Assembly: GCA_004195035.1 (NCBI GenBank)
Contig: SGBD01000001.1
Location: 478,368-542,367 of the forward strand
DNA: 64,000 nt
Source: Candidatus Acidulodesulfobacterium ferriphilum
Lineage (GTDB): Bacteria; SZUA-79; Acidulodesulfobacterales; Acidulodesulfobacteraceae
Direction: 5' to 3'
The position numbers and the translations under genes are program-made. Shown here piece after piece: positions 58,109-64,000 of this stretch (the first letter of the stretch is position 1; every line of letters begins with the position of its first letter). Below the pieces are notes generated by a model that did no database searches, was not told where the DNA came from, and was given only the letters and a program-made list of their open reading frames with translations.

Positions 58109-60139
58109 TCAAACATGGACCTGTATTCCTGTCAACTTTGTTTTATCAATCTTTTTATTTAATTCTGATTTTAAATCAAATTCAACCTTACGGATTGCGC
58201 TGTTCGGACAAACCTCGAAACATACGCCGCATCTTACGCATGAAGCAGGGTCGATATAATAATACTCGCCGTTTTCATTGTCGTCCTTTTTAGGAATAAT
58301 GGCGGGACAGGCAAGTTCGACAAAACACTCGTTGCACTTTACGCATCTTGATTTTTGAATTTCGTACAGGGATTCCGCCGTTTCGACTTTTGCATTGGAA
58401 GTTTTTTGTATCAGCTTGTTTCTCCTTACTTCCTGCAGGATACATTCCCTTTTGGCAATAAGCACCTTAACCCCGGGCTCTTTCAGGGCGCTTTTTACCT
58501 GGGACGCAAATCTTTTTACGCTATTAGGGTCAAGGCTTTTAATGTAGCTTACGCCGAGCGATTTGATTAAATCCTTTAAATTCACTGGATTATTAGATAA
58601 AGTACCGTCTATATCCTTTTGGGTTGACGGCGTCTTTTGATGCCCCGTCATAGCAGTCCAGCTATTATCGAGGATAACATAAAGGATATCCGCATTATTT
58701 TGAACGGCGTTTAACAATACGGGAATTCCCGAATGATAAAAAGTCGAATCGCCGACAAGCGCAATAACCTTTTTCTTTTTATCAAAACGGCTTATTGCCT
58801 GCCCTATTCCAAGACCCGCATTCATACAGGTAAGAAAATCCATTGCGTTATAAGGCGGCAAAAGGCCGAGCGTATAACATCCGATATCCCCCGCTATAAC
58901 CGCGTCCCTGTCTTTAGCGTCCGTATTCGAAAATCCTACGGCCTTAAGAATAGCATAAATTGTTGCCCTGTGAGGGCATCCGATGCAGAATGTTCCCGAC
59001 CTTTGAGGTAATTTTTCCTTTAATTCTTCCGATTTTTTAACGGCAAAATCAAAAAATGCCGGCGGGGTCTTTTCTAAAAATTTGCCCGTTCCTATAATGA
59101 CATCGTCTAAAGTTAATTCTCCCGTTGCTTTAAATATGTCTTTTCCATGAATCTCGCCTCTGAAACCTATTTCATAAGCTATTTTTTTAATTTGAAACTC
59201 CAAAAATCCTTCGGCTTCTTCGACGATAACAACTTTATCCAGCCCTTCAAAAAAATTCTTTATAAGTTTATCGGGGATAGGGAAAGTAAATCCGAGTTTT
59301 AAAATCTTATGATCATAAATTTCTAATATATCCAGCGCCTCTATTAAATGCGCATAAATTACGCCGGAAGATATAAAGCCTATTTTTGACCCGGTATTTT
59401 TAGTATCAGGCAGTATAGTATAATTAAATTGTGAATCTTCAAGATATTTTTTGAGAAGATTATGCCTTTCCAAATATTTGCCGTGGTTTTTGACGGCCAT
59501 ATTAAAAAGGTTCAGGTAATTTTCAGGGTCTTTTTCAAAATTCCCCTTAATATCAGACCTTCCCCTTAAATCGCCAAAATGCAGCGCTCCCGCATTATGA
59601 CAGAGCCTTGACGGCGCCATCAGCATAATGCCGAAAGAAAAATCTTCGGATATATCGAATGCCTCTTTGGTGAAATCCTTTGCCTCCTGAATATTCGAAG
59701 GCTCGATAATAGGCATATATGTGTGAAGACTATACCATCTGTCATCCTGTTCGTTTGAACTGCTTGGGGCGCCGGGATCGGAACCTATCGCAAGTACCAA
59801 ACCCGCTTTAACACCCGTATAGGACAAAAACTGGGCCGGTTCGCTTGCAACATTAAGCCCGACATTTTTCATAGCGCAAAGCGACCTTATGCCCGACCAT
59901 GAAGCGCCAATCGCGCCATGAAGCGATATATGTTCATTTAAACTAAATTCCGTATATAAGTTTTCGATATTATTCTTATTTTTATCGAGCGCCGCAATAA
60001 TTTCAGAGGCAGGAGTCCCTGGATACATGGACGCGTAACCGATTCCGGCTTCCAATGCTCCTCTGGCTATGGCTTCGTTTCCAAGTACTATACCTTTATC
60101 GCCCTGTCTTCCACTTATAAATAAATTACCCTTGCTCAT
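58109..60139 (-). CDS. iorA: Indolepyruvate:ferredoxin oxidoreductase, alpha subunit
   Basis: Large catalytic subunit of 676 residues. An N-terminal pyrimidine-binding domain (YPGTPASEII near residue 40) leads to the thiamine-diphosphate domain with FCIGCPHRATIYA and GDIGCYTLGLLPPYN. The C-terminal 2x[4Fe-4S] ferredoxin domain contains CVKCNECFVELACPAIIPK and CVRCGVCFEVCPNS. The complex links aromatic amino-acid breakdown to reduced ferredoxin and ATP yield. It starts 12 bp after the MetF-like gene. Confidence 0.95.
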   Translation of the reverse strand: MSKGNLFISGRQGDKGIVLGNEAIARGALEAGIGYASMYPGTPASEIIAALDKNKNNIENLYTEFSLNEHISLHGAIGASWSGIRSLCAMKNVGLNVASEPAQFLSYTGVKAGLVLAIGSDPGAPSSSNEQDDRWYSLHTYMPIIEPSNIQEAKDFTKEAFDISEDFSFGIMLMAPSRLCHNAGALHFGDLRGRSDIKGNFEKDPENYLNLFNMAVKNHGKYLERHNLLKKYLEDSQFNYTILPDTKNTGSKIGFISSGVIYAHLIEALDILEIYDHKILKLGFTFPIPDKLIKNFFEGLDKVVIVEEAEGFLEFQIKKIAYEIGFRGEIHGKDIFKATGELTLDDVIIGTGKFLEKTPPAFFDFAVKKSEELKEKLPQRSGTFCIGCPHRATIYAILKAVGFSNTDAKDRDAVIAGDIGCYTLGLLPPYNAMDFLTCMNAGLGIGQAISRFDKKKKVIALVGDSTFYHSGIPVLLNAVQNNADILYVILDNSWTAMTGHQKTPSTQKDIDGTLSNNPVNLKDLIKSLGVSYIKSLDPNSVKRFASQVKSALKEPGVKVLIAKRECILQEVRRNKLIQKTSNAKVETAESLYEIQKSRCVKCNECFVELACPAIIPKKDDNENGEYYYIDPASCVRCGVCFEVCPNSAIRKVEFDLKSELNKKIDKTKLTGIQVHV

Positions 60140-60151
60140 ATTTAATCATTA

Positions 60152-60910
60152 TTAATCTTGCGTAAATATATTTGACTTTTCATTTAATATTTTTATTATA
60201 ATTCCATCCACATTTAATTCTAAATTCTTTTTTATAAATTCTTCTAAGGTAGATTTTACATTAGATTCGTCGATGAATATAAAAACAGGCTTTTTTTCGG
60301 CTTTTATGTAATTAATAATATTTATATCAAGATTATCTCCAAAATAATTTATAATAAACCTGTCAACCCCTATTTTAGAAAGTTTCTTAATTTTCAAAAA
60401 ATCCGCCGGGGTAGATATGCCTACCACAACCCCAAGATTGAAAAGACTAAAATTATTTACATAATCATTGTCCCTAAGAAGCGGGAAACCTGTTTTTATA
60501 ATCGAACTTAACCCTAAAACATCTATATCATAGACTGGTTTTGCGGCATAAAATACGGTCTTTAAAGGATGTAAGCCTTCCGATATAATTATATCTTTGA
60601 GCCCTAATTGTTCAAGCGTTATTAAATCGGATAAAATGGCAACCCTATTTTTATCCCTCATATTAAAGGCATAAATTATATTAAGATTATTATTGTTATG
60701 CCTATTTTTTAAATCATTGCATAATAATAACGCGTTTATTCCAAAATTCTGCTCTATAACGACGGGATAAGAATCCATTGCACCCTCAGCCCCGTTTAAT
60801 CCAAATTTTTTACCTTTATGTTTTATGCCTTCTATAAGCTTGCTTAAATTTTCTTCAAAATTTATATAGTTTTCGCCGGCAGGAGTCTCGATTTGCGGTA
60901 TTATTTTCAT
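60152..60910 (-). CDS. Methylenetetrahydrofolate reductase-like protein
   Basis: A 252-residue MetF-like barrel. AFNMRDKNRVAILSDLITLE and AKPVYDIDVLGLSSIIK match the flavin- and folate-site regions of MetF, with GVVVGISTP in the middle; sequence elsewhere is divergent and AT-rich. Paired with the MetV-like protein upstream, it is probably the methylene-THF reductase of a one-carbon (Wood-Ljungdahl or related) pathway. Flavin dependence and donor are not shown by the sequence. Confidence 0.82.
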   Translation of the reverse strand: MKIIPQIETPAGENYINFEENLSKLIEGIKHKGKKFGLNGAEGAMDSYPVVIEQNFGINALLLCNDLKNRHNNNNLNIIYAFNMRDKNRVAILSDLITLEQLGLKDIIISEGLHPLKTVFYAAKPVYDIDVLGLSSIIKTGFPLLRDNDYVNNFSLFNLGVVVGISTPADFLKIKKLSKIGVDRFIINYFGDNLDINIINYIKAEKKPVFIFIDESNVKSTLEEFIKKNLELNVDGIIIKILNEKSNIFTQD

Positions 60911-60999
60911 TGTATCGTTGTTGTTATATTAATATCTTATACCTATTTATTATATCTATATATTATATTATATTTTAAATGTATAGTTTTATTATAAAC

Positions 61000-61632
61000 T
61001 TAAATTTTTCGCCTTATTGTTCTGCTATAATCCCTCGGGCTGAATATCAGGCTAAGATTTTCTTCCTCAAAAAACTTAGACATATTTTCATAAGATTTCA
61101 TGAACACGCATTTGCTCTCCTCGTCAACCTCGCAATTAATGCCGTTATGCCCTTCGCAAGGACCGTTTAATAATCCCTTGGGGCACAGGGTAACAGTACA
61201 TACGCCGCCCGTAAAATTAAGCCTGCACTCGTCGCATCCGCCGCATAAGGCATTATATTCTCCGATATGCTCCGTTTGGGCAATATACCTGCTATCGACT
61301 CCTGTTACAACCTTTTTACCCGTATATTCGCCTATTGTTTGAACCCCCGTCCCGCATGATAACACTAAAAGGGCTTCAGTATCCGCAAGCTCGTCCTCCA
61401 CAAAGCGGATATCTTCCTTTAAAACCCTTTTGTCGCAAGGCTCATCTATCGAAATCGTAAATGGAACCTCTTTGCCCGTATTTATCAAGTGTTTTTCCAT
61501 TTCCTTAACCTCTTTACTTCCTCCGGTTAAACAAACGGAAGCGCAGGAAGCGCAACCTACAATACCTATCCTTTTATATTTATTTAATGCCTCGTCTATC
61601 TCTTTGGTATCTTTCTTTTCCGTTAAAAACAT
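61000..61632 (-). CDS. MetV-like methylene-THF reductase C-terminal-domain protein
   Basis: A 210-residue cysteine-rich partner of MetF-type reductase. Family marks are VGCASCASVC, CGGCDECRLNFTGGVC and CPKGLLNGPCEGHNG, ligands for iron-sulfur clusters in homologs. The open frame begins at TTG (61641), but AGAGG lies nine bases before the ATG at 61632, which is chosen. The 89-bp gap to the MetF-like gene is AT-rich; they are in the same direction and likely act together. Confidence 0.86.
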   Translation of the reverse strand: MFLTEKKDTKEIDEALNKYKRIGIVGCASCASVCLTGGSKEVKEMEKHLINTGKEVPFTISIDEPCDKRVLKEDIRFVEDELADTEALLVLSCGTGVQTIGEYTGKKVVTGVDSRYIAQTEHIGEYNALCGGCDECRLNFTGGVCTVTLCPKGLLNGPCEGHNGINCEVDEESKCVFMKSYENMSKFFEEENLSLIFSPRDYSRTIRRKI

Positions 61633-61663
61633 GGCATACAACCTCTAAAATAACATATTTAAA

Positions 61664-62761
61664 TTAAGGCATGCTTGACAGCCTAACCTTAACAAGCCTG
61701 ACACTTTTGCCTCTATGCACCTTAAGAACGATAACCTGTCCGGGAGCAAATGTATTTATAAGCTCTTCAAGGCGGGAAAACGAATAGACCTTTTTGTTGT
61801 TTATCCTTGTTATAATATCTCCGCCGACTACATAAGTAATATTCTTCATTGCAATTATCCTGTCCCCTGCCACAAGACCTGCTTTAAAAGCAGGACTCCC
61901 CGAAAAAACCTTCTCGACTAAAAGCCCCCTTTTAACATACTTGATATCGAGAAGCGTGGAAAGGCTTTCTGTTAATTTTATCGCTTCTATTCCAAGCCAC
62001 GGCCTTATCACCCTTCCATATTTGATTAGCTCCGGTATATTTTTTTTCGCAAGATTTATCGGGATTGCAAATCCTATATTTTGAGCGCTATTTGCAAGTT
62101 TTGCGGTATTTATGCCGATGACGCGCCCTTCATAATCTACCAACGGTCCGCCTGAATTTCCAAAGTTAATTGACGCATCCGTTTGTATTATGTTTCCGTA
62201 AAATCTTGCCGAAGGAAAAAAAAGAGACCTTTTAAGGCCGCTGATTATTCCCGTGGTAACGGTCTGGTAAAGATTGTAAGGGTTTCCGATAGCCATAACC
62301 CTTTCGCCGACCCTTAAGTTGTCGGAATTTCCCATAATTACAGGAATGATTGTTTTGCCGTCAGGATTAATATGAATGACGGCTATATCGGATGACGGGT
62401 CGGTTCCTATAACATTTGCTCTTATATCCTTATATTTTAAAAAACTTATGTAAATTTTACCCGCATTTCCGATAACATGAAAGTTTGTAAGGATATCTCC
62501 ATTCTTGCTTATAAAAAACCCTGTTCCGATGTCTTCTTCCGGCATTATAGCGCCATTTTTAAGCCTTGTAACCCCTAATACCTCGATATGCACAACACTT
62601 GGCTTGAGCTTGTTAAAAAGCCGTTCGACAATGGAACCGCTTTTGCTTTTATTATTGCGGTAAGCATAAGACTGCTTTGCAAATAAATTATAGGTTAGAG
62701 CCGTAAAAAAAATCAAAATTAATATTGTGAAACTATATCTATGCAGCCTCCGAAAAAACAT
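61664..62761 (-). CDS. HtrA/DegP-like serine protease with PDZ domain
   Basis: Envelope protease or chaperone for damaged proteins. The 365 residues begin with a hydrophobic anchor or signal segment (about 10-30). The trypsin-like domain has His95 (TNFHVI), Asp125 (SSDIAVI) and Ser203 (INFGNSGGPLV). One PDZ domain follows (GDRIIAMKNITYVVGGDIIT). A single PDZ suggests a DegS/HtrA form. Its ATG overlaps the upstream gene by 23 bp, implying coupled translation. Confidence 0.94.
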   Translation of the reverse strand: MFFRRLHRYSFTILILIFFTALTYNLFAKQSYAYRNNKSKSGSIVERLFNKLKPSVVHIEVLGVTRLKNGAIMPEEDIGTGFFISKNGDILTNFHVIGNAGKIYISFLKYKDIRANVIGTDPSSDIAVIHINPDGKTIIPVIMGNSDNLRVGERVMAIGNPYNLYQTVTTGIISGLKRSLFFPSARFYGNIIQTDASINFGNSGGPLVDYEGRVIGINTAKLANSAQNIGFAIPINLAKKNIPELIKYGRVIRPWLGIEAIKLTESLSTLLDIKYVKRGLLVEKVFSGSPAFKAGLVAGDRIIAMKNITYVVGGDIITRINNKKVYSFSRLEELINTFAPGQVIVLKVHRGKSVRLVKVRLSSMP

Positions 62762-63968
62762 TTTTAACCCCCCTCCACTGTTTAGCCTGATGCATAAAAG
62801 CCTCCAGCCTGAGCATTAAATTGGTGCTCTCCTGACCATCAAACCATAAATTTATCCATGGAAAATTATTAAGGTCTTCCCTGAATTTTTTCGATATAGT
62901 TTGCACGATGGAACCAGGCATACAATGGAAAGGATGAATGCTGACAACCCCCGAATATCCCTTTTTTGCGAAATCTATAGATTCGCCTACCGTCAGAATA
63001 GCTTCCCCGCCCAGCGATAAATCGAGATATTTCCTTGCATAGGAAAGTATTTCCTTGATGTCTGTTTCTTTATGGTTCCTGAGCAGCCTTTTAAAAGGCT
63101 TGAACATATTAGCCTCATCCTTTTTCTGGTAATAATTTACAAGGAAGCTTAAAAAGATATCCTTTACTTTTTTACTTTTAAACGCGTTTACGGCATATTC
63201 GTGAGTGGTAAAAGTTATCCACTTGTAAGTAGGAACAACGGATACTTCCCCTCCGAGCGCTTCTATCTTTTCCGTCGTAAAATTATTTGTAAATTTATTT
63301 AATCTTAAAAATATTTCGCCGACGACGCCTATAAGAGGCCTATCCACATCTTTTCTTGGAATTTCTTCAAACTTTTTGGCGCATATTTTCATTGTATCAT
63401 ATATATCATTCCCGTTTTCTACCGCATTAACTACTAAATTTATGCATTCCTTATAGGCCGATACGGCATCGCCTTTGTTGATTTCATAAGGCCTGACCCT
63501 ATACAGGGCCTTTTCTAAAGTATCTATGGCAAGGCAGCCCTGCCATGCAACCCTTCTGAAAAGAACAGCCTTATCTCCGACAAAATCTGTATATGATTTT
63601 TTGGCGCTTGGAACCAAAAATTCAACTTCATTATACCCCATATTATCTAACACTAACTCATGAAGCCTGTTATACTGGCCAAATTTACACGGACCCGGCG
63701 AGGTGGGCATAAAAAAGGCGGATCTTTTGGCGTCAAAACCCGGTTTCTCGATAACTTTTATAATATCCCCTGTGGTCACGAAACACGGCATGCATTCGTT
63801 ACCGTTAGTAAATTTAAGGCCAAAATCGAGCGTTGATTCATCCGGTTCGTCCATAACTTCGGAATCCACGCCGCATCTTCTAAATGCCGCGCTTAAAGCG
63901 TAGGCAGCATCCGACATATATGGTATATAAACCTTTTTATTAAAAATACCTGTATTTGTGTGGTGCAT
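62739..63968 (-). CDS. CoA-activase/dehydratase-associated protein (DUF2229-like)
   Basis: A 409-residue protein resembling the C-terminal region of 2-hydroxyacyl-CoA dehydratase activase-type proteins. FTNGNECMPCFVTTGDIIKV and MPTSPGPCKFGQYNRLHELV carry conserved cysteines, and HPFHCMPGSIVQTISKKF occurs near residue 345. No ATPase (BcrAD/HgdC) part is present in this frame; the partner may lie just beyond the window, since AAGGAGAT precedes this ATG. A direct chemical role is not established for this family. Confidence 0.82.
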   Translation of the reverse strand: MHHTNTGIFNKKVYIPYMSDAAYALSAAFRRCGVDSEVMDEPDESTLDFGLKFTNGNECMPCFVTTGDIIKVIEKPGFDAKRSAFFMPTSPGPCKFGQYNRLHELVLDNMGYNEVEFLVPSAKKSYTDFVGDKAVLFRRVAWQGCLAIDTLEKALYRVRPYEINKGDAVSAYKECINLVVNAVENGNDIYDTMKICAKKFEEIPRKDVDRPLIGVVGEIFLRLNKFTNNFTTEKIEALGGEVSVVPTYKWITFTTHEYAVNAFKSKKVKDIFLSFLVNYYQKKDEANMFKPFKRLLRNHKETDIKEILSYARKYLDLSLGGEAILTVGESIDFAKKGYSGVVSIHPFHCMPGSIVQTISKKFREDLNNFPWINLWFDGQESTNLMLRLEAFMHQAKQWRGVKNVFSEAA

Positions 63969-64000
63969 ATAATCTCCTTAAGATATTGCCAATTAGTTTT

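Overview
This window is an AT-rich Gram-negative bacterial chromosome segment. The gene order (tRNA-Thr/Tyr/Gly/Thr-tuf-rpmG-tRNA-Trp-secE-nusG-rplKAJL-rpoBC-rpsLG-fusA-tuf-S10-spc-alpha, then trpEGDC) and the gene content (MetF/MetV pair, indolepyruvate:ferredoxin oxidoreductase, a CoA-activase-like protein, SPFH/NfeD pair) suggest an anaerobic deltaproteobacterium-like lineage. The lineage is an inference; no 16S gene is present to fix it.

Layout. Bases 1-3.8 kb hold trpE-trpG-trpD-trpC, with trpC cut by the window edge. Bases 4.0-37.0 kb are one minus-strand supercluster for translation and transcription. Its promoter-like sequences lie before the tRNA block (37072-37101) and before rpsL (23244-23272). 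It includes small genes rpmJ and rpmG, many TTG/GTG starts, no rpmD (L30), an L10-type leader, and two apparently identical tuf genes. A palindromic MITE-like repeat lies just outside each end of this supercluster (3906-3990 and 37116-37276). Bases 37.4-42.4 kb hold a DUF481 outer-membrane protein, an aquaporin-family channel, a GH15 glucoamylase and a glucose-dehydrogenase-like SDR.

Bases 42.5-47.8 kb are the accessory part. A cobalamin riboswitch and NiCoT cobalt/nickel permease sit between two pieces of a dead toxin-antitoxin locus sharing a 54-bp direct repeat. Beyond lie a divergent LysR/EamA pair, a RelE-type toxin-antitoxin pair, a frameshifted and truncated tyrosine integrase, and tRNA-His. 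Bases 47.8-55.3 kb contain DoxX, a stand-alone LigD-type phosphoesterase, and pentose-phosphate genes (transaldolase, transketolase, zwf, gnd) with a cyclase-family hydrolase between zwf and gnd. Bases 55.3-64 kb hold slipin/NfeD, a family-4 uracil-DNA glycosylase, iorBA, metF/metV, an HtrA-like protease and a CoA-activase-like protein.

How the genes work together. The first 37 kb is growth machinery. The GH15 enzyme and SDR could release and oxidise glucose, while zwf/gnd/tal/tkt oxidise glucose-6-phosphate and rearrange pentoses; no 6-phosphogluconolactonase of a known family is seen here. The iorAB-metF-metV block points to ferredoxin-linked amino-acid and one-carbon metabolism. I see no CRISPR array, complete prophage or intact transposase. 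The most unusual structure is the riboswitch-transporter cassette lying inside a decayed toxin-antitoxin locus.
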